Assembly (NCBI RefSeq): GCF_000499385.1
Contig: NW_013654763.1
Location: 31,001 to 95,000 of the forward strand
Length of the DNA: 64,000 nucleotides
Reading direction: 5' to 3'
From: Eimeria necatrix
Lineage: Eukaryota > Apicomplexa > Conoidasida > Eucoccidiorida > Eimeriidae
Part shown: piece by piece, positions 26,064-35,400 of the stretch
How positions within the stretch are numbered: position 1 is the first letter of the stretch
How the letters are laid out: each line of letters begins with the position of its first letter
The notes under the pieces: generated by a model
Told to the model about the DNA's origin: nothing
What the model saw: only the letters and a program-made list of their open reading frames with translations
Database searches by the model: none
Made by a program: the position numbers and the translations under genes

Positions 26064-27155
26064 ATGCATCTCCGCAACGGACGCGTTATCTGCCCCACAG
26101 CGCAGGAGACTTCTACAATGTCAGTCAACAAAATGCCGAGCGGGACGCCAGCAAATCATCGCCACGCGACTCCGAAGACCACCGTGGCAGAGCGGTCGCA
26201 TGGGCATAAGGAGGTTCCCCGGCAGTTGATACCTATGACCAATGTTATGCCAGGGGACAGTCCCTTCGTCACGTGGGGGCAATTCCAGTCGGCTATGAGT
26301 GTGATAAGAACTGTTATAGGGGGGACCGTGGAATTCGGCGCAACGATTCCCATACTACCGGAAGACGGCAGCACTATGCAGGCCTTTCTGCTGCGTATCG
26401 AGCGCCGGTACACCCAGATGGGATTGGAACCGCGCGAGTGGGGAAATGCACTTATAGACCACCTTGTGGGCCGGGCTCTAACGTATTGGATGTATCTACG
26501 GAGAACTATCGACCTAAGCGACTGGGCGACAGAACAGCGCAGGCTTTTGGAGCAGTTTGACAAAACAATGTCGCAGAGTCAATTGTTAACGGAGTTGGCT
26601 AAAGTACGGTGGAATGGTAACCCGAAGAAATACACGGACCGGTTTGTGGCTGTAGCGGAGCGCGGTTTGCGTCTTGTTCCCGACGAACTCGCCGACTATT
26701 ACTTCACCGGACTACCGACAGACCACCATCTTCTAATACCCAATAAGGGACAGGTGAAATATCAGTCGTGGGAACAAGCGGCGACAGCCGGAACACGGCT
26801 CTACGAGCCCAAGCAGAGTGTGCTGGAACTCCGAGAAAGGACCAGTCGAGCCATTAGGGCTGCTATCCAAGCTAGTGGACTCCGTGGGCGCCAGGAAATT
26901 GAAAATCGCCCTGGGGGAACCCACACAAACTGCTTTAAGTTTCAGGGTCGCGGACATCCGGCACGTGTCTGCCCCAGCAAAGGGGAACGTACCAAACGTC
27001 AGGACGAAATATGCAAGAAGTGTGGCGGTGTGGGACACTATGCTCGGGACCGTCCTACGTATGAACGAGGTCGGCCCGAGCCGGTGGACAAGAGCAGTAG
27101 GGCGCCCACCCGTCCTAGCACTGAGAAGACGGAACGAGTAAACGTGCGGGCCTAG
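26064..27155 (+). CDS. gag: Chromovirus Gag polyprotein with degenerate zinc knuckles
   Basis: 363 codons, intact frame. Residues about 90-230 match the retrotransposon Gag fold (AFLLRIERRYTQMGL... then LLTELAKVRWNG and YFTGLPTDHHLL), which builds the virus-like particle. Two CCHC-type knuckles follow: CFKFQGRGHPARVC (from residue 290), where the second Cys is Phe, and CKKCGGVGHYARDR (from residue 317), where the last Cys is Arg. Each knuckle has therefore lost one zinc ligand, which would be expected to impair nucleic-acid packaging. The frame ends 360 bases before the protease reading frame, which is in another phase. Confidence 0.85.
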   Translation: MHLRNGRVICPTAQETSTMSVNKMPSGTPANHRHATPKTTVAERSHGHKEVPRQLIPMTNVMPGDSPFVTWGQFQSAMSVIRTVIGGTVEFGATIPILPEDGSTMQAFLLRIERRYTQMGLEPREWGNALIDHLVGRALTYWMYLRRTIDLSDWATEQRRLLEQFDKTMSQSQLLTELAKVRWNGNPKKYTDRFVAVAERGLRLVPDELADYYFTGLPTDHHLLIPNKGQVKYQSWEQAATAGTRLYEPKQSVLELRERTSRAIRAAIQASGLRGRQEIENRPGGTHTNCFKFQGRGHPARVCPSKGERTKRQDEICKKCGGVGHYARDRPTYERGRPEPVDKSSRAPTRPSTEKTERVNVRA

Positions 27156-27514
27156 ACGTGGTTGGAGACGAGCGTTCTAGGCCGCGTAGCCATGGCAAAG
27201 CGATGAGGTGTGCGGTAGCGACAGGCCCTAACGCCATTCCAGTCTTCCCTGAGTGGGGAAATCAACTCCTGCGCACTGCGGAAAAAACTAATACGAGCGA
27301 TGGGCACGCGGAAGGGACTCAGCCGCTTTTGGAAACGCGGCGGGAGTCTGGGTCAGCGTCGATCCTGAGTGAAGAGACTCCGGACGCGATGACGGATAGC
27401 AGCAGGAAGTCTGCAGAGGCAACAGAATCCGGCTATAGGTCAGACGCGACAGAGATTGTGCCACACTGGTAGAGGGAGAATTGCACGAAAGAGTCTTACG
27501 ACCAAGGGGGAGCG

Positions 27515-28204
27515 TTGTTTTGTGTGGGTGAGACGGCGGTACATCGCGTTGAGCTCGCAGGGAGTGTTTGTGAGGCCCTCTTGGACACTGGGGCTTCGAG
27601 AAGTTTCATTAGTCCTAAAACAGTCGAACAACTGCAGCTCAAAGTGCGGATACTTCCAAAAGAACATAGGTTCACCGTAGCTACAGGTGCACAATTACGC
27701 ATTGATCGGGTTGTGACGCGATTGACGGTGTGGTGCGGATATGCACGTTTTTCCGGTGACTTTTTAGTGGGACCCGTTCCCTATGACTTAGGTTTGGATT
27801 GGCTGACGGAACACAAGGTGGCCTGGTATTTTCAGTCTGACAAACTCCGAACCTATGTGAATGGGCAGTGGTGCGAGTTACCGGTCGTTCGGACCGGTGA
27901 AGCAACGCTGCAAGGTGACAGTCCCATCGTTGTCCACCCAAGGACCCCAGCAGAGCAAGTATATGAGATATTGGCCAAACAAGTGGTGGATATGTTAGCC
28001 GAGGAGACAGCTATATTCCTACGCCCGCCTCCAAGGAGGTATAAGTCCCACGCGAAGACTAAGGCGAAGGCGCGGATAACGTCACTCGTTCGTCAGGCGG
28101 CGGCTGACACAAAAGGTCTCAGGGCTCCATTGCACGGTTTGCATCTCATACTGGCTTTGCCCGAAGCCGGTTCGGCAGTGCCCCTAAGGCACTCGGATGA
28201 GTGA
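27515..28204 (+). CDS. Chromovirus aspartic protease region of Pol
   Basis: Open frame of 230 codons with no ATG near its beginning, so it was once part of a longer Pol. It has the retropepsin active-site motif LLDTGASRSFIS near codon 22-33 and the downstream GPVPYDLGLDWL block typical of Ty3-type proteases (as in VILGMDWL). It would dimerise and cleave Gag-Pol. The frame is the same as that of the reverse transcriptase downstream but closes at 28204, so protease and RT are separated by a stop in this copy. Confidence 0.8.
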   Translation: MFCVGETAVHRVELAGSVCEALLDTGASRSFISPKTVEQLQLKVRILPKEHRFTVATGAQLRIDRVVTRLTVWCGYARFSGDFLVGPVPYDLGLDWLTEHKVAWYFQSDKLRTYVNGQWCELPVVRTGEATLQGDSPIVVHPRTPAEQVYEILAKQVVDMLAEETAIFLRPPPRRYKSHAKTKAKARITSLVRQAAADTKGLRAPLHGLHLILALPEAGSAVPLRHSDE

Positions 28205-28267
28205 CAAGACGCGCTTTGTTGCGCGTTAATTGGGAATCAACCCACGTCCTCCGGCTGGCGTAGTCCT

Positions 28268-30043
28268 TTGGCCTCAACCGCCTCGGCGGCAGCGGAGAGT
28301 GACGAGGAGTCTCCCTGGCCTATGGCAAAACTCAAGCACACTCTGTTCGACGAATGGATAACTTCGCCAGAGGCGAAGGATATTGCATGTGAGACTGCCC
28401 AGGTGTTGCACGAGTATCGAGCGGTTTTTCCCAAAACCTTATCTAAGGGATTACCCCCGAAGCGCCCTCATGATCAGCATATTCTACTTGTGCCTGGAAA
28501 ACTTCGAGCGAAATCTGCAATATACCGTATGACCCCAGATCATCTCACATTCCACGAACAGGAGACAGCTAAATTATCCGACAGTGGTTGGATCAGACCG
28601 ACCTGTCCGCCTATTTGTTATCCTACGATCATGGTGGACAAACCTGATGGTGGCTCCGGGGAGCGGAAGATGCGTACGGTTGTCAATTACTAGGCTCTAA
28701 ATGCCCTTACGATAGCCCCTGATTCTCCACTAGCTCCCATTCAAACCATTCTGGAGATGCTGGGAGGCGCCAAGTATTTTTCTACCTTGGATCTTGAAGC
28801 AGGATTCCATCAAATAAGTATGGCTAAGGAAGACCGGTGGAAGACGGCTTCCCGGTCCGTTGTCGGACTATTCGAGTACTGAGTGATGCCCTTCGGCCTT
28901 AAGGGTGCTCCCGCTACGTTCCAGGTCAATATCAATACCTAGCTACAACCTTTATTGGGACAGCGCGTTATTGCGTACCTAGATGATGTACTTATCTATA
29001 GTTCCGATCTTTCTGGGCACGTTTCTCTCCTGCGACAAGTCCTCAGCATATTTCTTAGATACCAGTTCTACCCAAAATTCCGGAAATGCAAGTTTGCAAG
29101 GCAAACAATTATATATTTGGGTTATACCATTTCTGCTGCGGGGAACAAATCTGTAGAGGATAAAATCACAGCCATCCATCATTGGCCAGAGGTGCTGGAG
29201 AACGAAACGCAAGTGCGCCAGTTCCTCGGCGCCATCAATTACTGTCGCATGTTCATGGGACCGGACTATGCAGTCGTTGCCCAGCCGCTGGTTGATCTTC
29301 CGCGTAAAGACGCCAGTTTCGAATTGATAGAGCTTCACACGCAAGCGGTGCGGCAACTCGAACAGCGCTTAATCGACTACACTACATTACAAGTCCCTGA
29401 CACCACGAAACCCTTCGAGTTATACACAGATGCCGCTGGTTATGCGATCGGAGCAGTTTTGGAACATGACGGCAAACCCATCGGCTTCCTCAGCCAAGTC
29501 ATGAACCCGACGCAACAGAAGTACTCGATCTACGATCAGGAACTCTTGGCATTGGTCATGGCACTGAACAAGTGGTCGCACTTGCTCCGTGTCTCCAAGG
29601 TAACGGCTTACACTGATCATCAAGCTCTCACCCATCTCCAACGACTCCAAGCATCGAAGCCTCTGCGCGGAAGCACCGCCCGGTGGCTAGACTTTCTTGC
29701 GGAGTTCCCGGATTTGCACATCACGTATGTTCACGGAGCGCGCAATCAAGTTGCCGATGCCTTGTCTCGCCGTCCCGGTCTTCCTAACACCTGCTCGCAC
29801 GACACACCATCGGTACCACTGATGCTCGCAATAGGACAGGCGAGCGCGGCTCCCCGCTCTCGTGGTCGGCCTGCCAACTACAGGGAGCTCGCCGGAATTC
29901 GTTCGCGACGACCCAGACGACGGAGCATGCCGTCAGCACCTTCACTTGGGGCGCCCGAACCCAACCCAGAGGCGGCACATGCTACACTCACAACGAAGAC
30001 ACCGGCTGACCCTCCTGGTGTGCGCCAATGGCCGCAAGCCTAA
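28268..30043 (+). pseudogene. pol: Chromovirus reverse transcriptase and RNase H, interrupted by stops
   Basis: One reading frame with three internal stops: TAG at 28691 (after RTVVNY), TGA at 28880 (before VMPFGLKGAPATFQ, where Trp is usual) and TAG at 28940. RT motifs are clear: FSTLDLEAGFHQI (first catalytic Asp), MPFGL, and YLDDVLIYS from about 28975 (YxDD). RNase H follows from about 29411: FELYTDAAGYAIGAVLEHDG, YDQELLALVMAL, YTDHQAL and the terminal VADALSR. All catalytic Asp/Glu positions that I can place are kept, so decay is by nonsense mutations rather than deletion. The frame closes at 30043 before the integrase. Confidence 0.9.
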
Positions 30044-30229
30044 TCGAAGTGTCCTGTTTTTCTCGTTCCCTACGAAGCCGCAGCAAACTAACCCGGAGAA
30101 GCTCTGCAAATCGAGTTTTGTAACCGCCAGTTCACCTTTCGCTACGTAGAGCCTTACCTGCTCATCCGCGTTCATGGACTCTGGAGCTTCTGCGTCCCAC
30201 AATTCCCTGAGTTCCTTACTCACGTTGTG

Positions 30230-31240
30230 CATTCACATCACAACCATGTCACAGCCGGCCATTGAGGCCAGAAGAAGACCTTTGCGGCCCTCAGCAAGCA
30301 CTACTACTGGCCAGGAATGCGCGCCTACACTACTGCTTATGTTGAGGTATGCACTCACTGTCGAGCGTCAAAGTATCTTAACGAGAAGCCTGCAGGCCTT
30401 CTTCAACAGTTGCTCATCCCTTATCGTCGATGGGCGCACGTGAGTCTCGTCTTTATCACAGATCTTCCCCTTACAACAACAGGGCACGACTCGATTCCTG
30501 TGATGGTCGACTCCCTCAGCAAGATGGCTCATTTCGTTCCTTCAAGAAGTCATTCACAGCAGCAGACACCGTGGAGCTTCTCGCAGACCGTCTTATCCGC
30601 TATCACGGTTTTCCAGAGGTGCTCATATCGGACCGCGACCCCCGTTTCCAGTCGGATCTTTGGAACCAACTCTGTCGCCGCTTTAACATCAAGCGGTGCA
30701 TGTCCTCGTCCTACCATCCCCAAAGCGACGGCCAAACTGAACGGGTTAACCGCACACTGGAGCAGATGCTTCGTACCCATATCAAATCTGACGAGCGCGA
30801 GTGGGAGCGTTTGCTTCCGGCCTTGGAGCTTGCCTACAACACAACAAGTCATTCATGCACTGAACTGTTTCCCTTCGAGGTCATGACTGGCGAGAACCCG
30901 TTGACTGCTGCGGACCTTGATATCGTAGGCGCGTTGGCTCCTACGCTCACTCCTCCGATGACTAAGCTTTTCCAGCAGCTCTGCGATAGAGCGCAGAGTC
31001 ACATCCAGAAGGCAAAATGGCAGCAGAAGTACTACGAAGACACAAAGCGTCGAGCAGTGGAGTATGCAGTGGGAGACAAGGTCTGGCTCAGCAGCACGCA
31101 CCTACCGCTTTTCCCCACAGCCGCCCTAAGTTCGAGCCCCGTTACCGCGGACCCTTCGAAGTCATCGATCGCATAGGAACTGTTGCTTACCGTTTCGCTC
31201 TGCCTCTCAACTATGTGAATGCCATAACTAGCTGCTAAAC
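30230..31240 (+). pseudogene. Chromovirus integrase, frameshifted
   Basis: Would insert the cDNA copy into host DNA. Pieces lie in three frames. The HHCC zinc region (HNHVTAGH ... VCTHCRAS) is in frame 2 with a TGA stop at 30263. The DDE core begins in frame 2 (WAHVSLVFITDLPLT...SKMAHFVPS), shifts to frame 1 near 30545 (LISDRDPRFQSDLW, then YHPQSDGQTERVNRTLEQ, supplying the second Asp and the Glu), and shifts again to frame 3 near 31110 (PKFEPRYRGPFEVIDRIG, the GPY/F-type module). The first catalytic Asp, normally in a DFITGLP-like motif, reads Val (VFITDLP), so the core would be dead even without the frameshifts. Confidence 0.88.
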
Positions 31241-31495
31241 GTTTTCCACGTTTCCCAACTAGTTCCCTACCGCCCCCTCCCCACCGCTTTGGTTCCCCCG
31301 GCAGCCGACGCCGCCTGGCCTCCTCTCCACGATGAAGCAGGCAATTTCACAGAAGAATACGAAGTCGACTATATTATGGACCAACGCGGCTCGGGAGATG
31401 CAGCCCAAGGCGCGGGACCCCTGAAGATCAAGCCACGTGGGAGCCAGCTCACCACCTTACAGGCTCCCCGGCTTTGCTTCGCGCTTGGAGCCGCT
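31238..31495 (+). pseudogene. Chromodomain remnant at the integrase C-terminus
   Basis: Frame 2 reads NVFHVSQLVPYRP, the usual linker after the GPY/F module, then EYEVDYIMDQRGSGDAAQ, the first strand of a chromodomain. The expected YLVKW-type strand is missing, and the domain resumes in frame 1 with PEDQATWEPAHHL, the TWEP block. A short deletion with frameshift near 31410 explains this. Chromodomains of chromoviruses bind modified histone tails and steer insertion to heterochromatin. Confidence 0.8.
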
Positions 31496-31598
31496 GTCAA
31501 CGAAGACGTCTTCAGGCTGGAAACAACATTGGTCCTTCCGAGGCGTAGAGGTATGGGTCCGTCACATTCCATCGCCTGCAGCACGGGTACCCTTCAAT

Positions 31599-31612
31599 GA
31601 GGAGGGGAGAGG
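31599..31612 (+). promoter_or_regulatory. Candidate polypurine tract
   Basis: GAGGAGGGGAGAGG is the only uninterrupted purine run of this length just upstream of the 3' LTR and would prime plus-strand synthesis. It sits about 70 bases before the LTR edge defined by matching the 5' copy, whereas a polypurine tract normally touches the LTR. The weaker tract GAAAAGGCAAAACAA touches the edge at 31682. Confidence 0.4.
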
Positions 31613-31682
31613 CAGCGCTGCGCACCGCGTGCAGTCAAAGCGTTAGCTTTGGAAGAGCACAGATATTGAAAAGGCAAAACAA

Positions 31683-32291
31683 TGTTAAGTAGTTGATATT
31701 CAATTCCAGTTTGCCAATCTTACCGGTTTCGGTGCACCTAATTAATCTAAAACACAGAACGCAAACTGCTATTAAATATGTGGATTAGAAAGCACAGGAG
31801 CGTGATGTGGCGCTGCTATGCTGCTGTGCGCTGAAACGCCGAGCACAATTATTTGTAGTGCACAGGCACTACAACTGTATTGCACAGGAACTACAATAGG
31901 GCTTGCTGGTGACCTATGGACGATAGCTAGCTAGCGACGTACAAGGGGTCCCAACACTGGAGGAGGACAGGACCCTGCTACTAGGATCAAAGTAAGGCAA
32001 TTTGTCTGCCACTTAATATGCATACGCTAGAGGTGCCTGAAAATGCGTGGAGACTGCGGCTGGCGATATCGCCGGCACCAGCGCAGGCCTCCTCCCCACA
32101 GGGCCTAGGAGGCGAGCACCCCGAGTGGGGCGAATCGAACAACAACAGATTTTGGAAACTTAAGAATTATTGTATTTCGATAAATATAGGCTGCTGTTTC
32201 AACGAAATGGGCCAACGTTAGGTGTCGATCATAGGCACTGCTCGAGGGGCAGGTAGCAGCATAGTCGCAGCAGTAGGCGCTGTGCACTACA
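31683..32291 (+). repeat. 3' LTR of the chromovirus
   Basis: Same length and order as 25352-25960 with scattered substitutions (for example TCAGTTTCCCAA versus CCAGTTTGCCAA at the start). It ends GTGCACTACA. The sequence just beyond (32292-32345) resembles an internal part of the same LTR. Confidence 0.92.
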
Positions 32292-32472
32292 ACAATACGC
32301 CTTGCTGGTGACCTATATCGGATTGCTAACTGATGACTTAAAAGCGGCTAAAAGGTTGTGGCGCGGCGCTATGGGATCGATGCTTCTGTAGAAGAGAAGA
32401 TTTCATACAGCGCCAGAGTTGTATTCGTGCAGCATCGTAGACGCTGTAGAGAACGCAGTGTACTACAATTAG
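32286..32472. repeat. LTR-related fragments adjoining the chromovirus
   Basis: CTTGCTGGTGACCTATAT at 32302 repeats the LTR-internal CTTGCTGGTGACCTATAG (25570), followed by CTAACTGATGAC, which recurs inverted at 55820-55890. Further on, GCATCGTAGACGC...AGAGAACGCAGTG at 32432-32460 recurs at 52846-52876. These are probably remains of related LTRs into or beside which the chromovirus inserted. Confidence 0.6.
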
Positions 32473-32475
32473 GGG

Positions 32476-35400
32476 AGCCCTATCGTTACTGGTGAAGCGC
32501 CTGCACTTCGCCCCCAGCCATTGTCGCATTCCTTCATGGTGACGTTTACACAGAGCTGGCCTGCATTTAGTGCTTTACTTTTCGCGTTCAGTTATCCATA
32601 GATTTGCTAGTATTTCCTTCAATTGTGACGCTTTCCGAAGGTGGAAAAATCCCCCACTAAGGTAGGGGAAGCTTCCTTATACGGAATTGAAGCGATTCAA
32701 GTTGGATATGGGGAGGGCCAACACAGTGTCAATAAGCGCGCAAAAGTAGGTACGATGCCAGACACCCATCGCAGGTTCTTGGTGCATAGAGGGTTTTAAA
32801 CATGATGCAGCAGCTACTCCTGAGCCAACTTAGTGACGCGCTTTAACGCACACTCCTGTATCGTAGCTAATCACAGAAGATACCCTGCGCGATGACTGCA
32901 AGACGAGCAGGCCTCGGGAAAGCCCATTGCGCTTGCCGTGGAAAACACCTACATCCAACCGGAAAATCATGCTGCAATTCCAATGAAGGCTTCTTCGTGA
33001 ATTAGTTCAGTAGCACACTGCATTTTAATAAACAAGAATTGACTTTGACTTCGTAGCCTTCAAGCGGAAGTAAAATGGAGCCTATTGCGCTGGACACACA
33101 CGACGATTTTAAATGTCGTAAATCATGGGATATGGCACGTCTCAGAGTACGCGAGGTTTACAGGAAATTCCCTTAAAGCAGTGTAATCTACGCTTTACAT
33201 TAGTACGAGCGGCTCTACCATCCCGCTTGATTCATCCAATCTGAAACTATTCAGCAGCCTATAATATATGGCGATCCCGCTGCAAGACCAGTCGTTGACT
33301 TCGCTAAGCGGGCATCTCTTGTGATGCACTATATCCCTATTAAATATACCACTACAGAAGTGGTGGAGGCTGGTAGGTCTCAGCACTTCCTAGGTGATGG
33401 CATGATGACGCAGCAAAAATAATGCGCAGAAAGCAGCACCACGTCTAGGGCTTTACCCCAGCTCTCAGTGAGCTTCTTAGTAAAATAATAAGTCTATGGC
33501 GACAAACTACAGACAATGCTGGTGCTGAAGCCTCGTCTTCACAGATTCGACAAATATTATGTTGCTTGCTACTGGGCCGACGCCCCCATGTAACTGGATG
33601 TGGTGGGTTGCGCTTAACACGCAGCAGACATCCCGGCAATGAAGATATATGGCAGCCTCAGTGGGACGACAAACAGCTTAATTTTGTTATTTTGGCTCTC
33701 ATCATTACCATTACAAAATCTTCAGGCCTGGATGATTTAATTTAGAATTGGGCTCCAAAGTTCCCAAACTAACTTCTTGAAGCTTGCATGAATCTTAACC
33801 CTAAACGCTAAAAACAATACGGCTACTATAGGTTACAGGTATAAGAAAGCATGCCAAAGCTCACATTCGCCGTGGACTGGGACCGCGTGGCATATTCTAC
33901 TAAAGCTTGGCTCTTGTGAGACCTAAGGGGCTTCTCATCTTTTGATCTGGACTAAGACACGACGCACTCTACTCTAGTGGTCATTGATAAGTAGGGTTGG
34001 GAGTACCCAAGGACCAGACGAGGACTGACGTGTCTCTTTCTGCGTGCTCGGCCAGTGTGAAGTGCTTTCTTTTCGTGTAAGAGAGACAACAGGAAAATTG
34101 CGTTTCAAGATTTTCTTGGCGGAGCAGCGGTTATACAGATTGGCGAACACTTCGTCCTCCGGTAAATTTACCTTAGGTGTCCGAGGCCTAGATTCCGCTT
34201 CAGAGCCAATTTTTATGTACTGTTGAATACTAGAGAAGAGCAAAACGGTGTCTTTCTTAATACACTGCTGAATCAGCAGTACTAGCTTTTTCTGCACACC
34301 TCTATGCCTGCAAGCATGATATATAAGTGAAGAATAGACAAAATGTGAATTAGACAGAGTTTACGTAATTGGACAATGTCCTGGCGCTCATCAGCAGACA
34401 ACCAGGTACACAGGCAGCCTCTGTTTACTCCCTCCGGAGTCTTGTGCAGAGTAACGAGGCAAGTTTAAAGGGTGTCCATTTACCCGTTTTCGGAACCACG
34501 TTTGATGGAGCTTCGCACAAGGCTGAGCACTAATCGCTACAACCAAATACAGTAGAGCTTCCGCATATTTGGCTTGTAAACACGCTGGCAGGAATACGCC
34601 CGTAAGCAAACTGCCTCTGTAGTCAGTTTAATTTGCCTAAACTGAGATACGCATTTCACATTAGCCAGCGTGAAAAACTTTACCTCTGTTTTGCAACAAA
34701 TCAGAGGAAATGTCGAGTCCGGAAGGGGGACTAATGAATAATACTGTAGCGGGTTGAAAGGTACCGTGAACTTTCAAAGAGGCCGATAAGGGCGATACGT
34801 AGCAGCAGATAAACTGGCAGTGCACGTCAGATGCCGTGGCTGGAACATTAGATACGCAAGTGAATAAGCGTGGGATGCAAGGGGTGGAGCCATGGAGCTC
34901 AGAAGAACACCAACCACCCCAGCGGCACTGCTTTAAATGCATGCGTAAATAAGTGATAGCGAATGCGAGAAAAAACACTGTCGCTACCATGCTAGCCACT
35001 TGAGCTACAACGCGAATGGCGTGGTGTGTATACCTGTGCATCCATCGCAATTTCAGCTTGCGCCCTTCACCATACACGCCAATGGAGAGAACTAAATGTA
35101 AAAACTGCTGAACGCCGCGCGGTACTACACTCTTCTCTAAGAATAACGGGAAATTTATATTCTTTGTCATGTGAAACTGCCTAAGAATGGCCTGATAATT
35201 AGTATCTCTATAACACAGCCAGGGCTGGAAACTGTTCGTTGGAAATAACTTGCTCATCACATTATCTAGGAATATATTAGAAAAAGCTTGAATTGCACAA
35301 AGGCTCTAGTAAAGCCCAAGGAGTGATGAAGATGCAGTATGGAATGGCAGCATGGACACGAGACTCGGCAAGGTGCGCGACCGCCGTGTTGTGCGGCTTT

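Larger units (their letters stand above)
25352..32291 (+). mobile_element. Ty3/gypsy chromovirus LTR retrotransposon, inactivated
   Basis: A nearly full-length element of 6.9 kb: 5' LTR, primer-binding site, gag with zinc knuckles, aspartic protease, reverse transcriptase, RNase H, integrase, C-terminal chromodomain remnant, 3' LTR. The order protease-RT-RNase H-integrase defines the Ty3/gypsy (Metaviridae) type, and the chromodomain after the integrase defines the chromovirus branch, known from Eimeria. The coding region has at least four in-frame stops (28691, 28880, 28940, 30263) and several frameshifts, so this copy cannot encode its proteins. LTRs are both 609 bp and differ at a few percent of positions by eye, implying an insertion that is not recent. 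No target-site duplication is found at the LTR edges used here. Confidence 0.93.

Noticed and set aside
34661..35260. 199-codon minus-strand ORF with one hydrophobic stretch
   Set aside because: Considered as a surface antigen, but no signal peptide at the start, no Cys pattern and no matching exons; left as unassigned.
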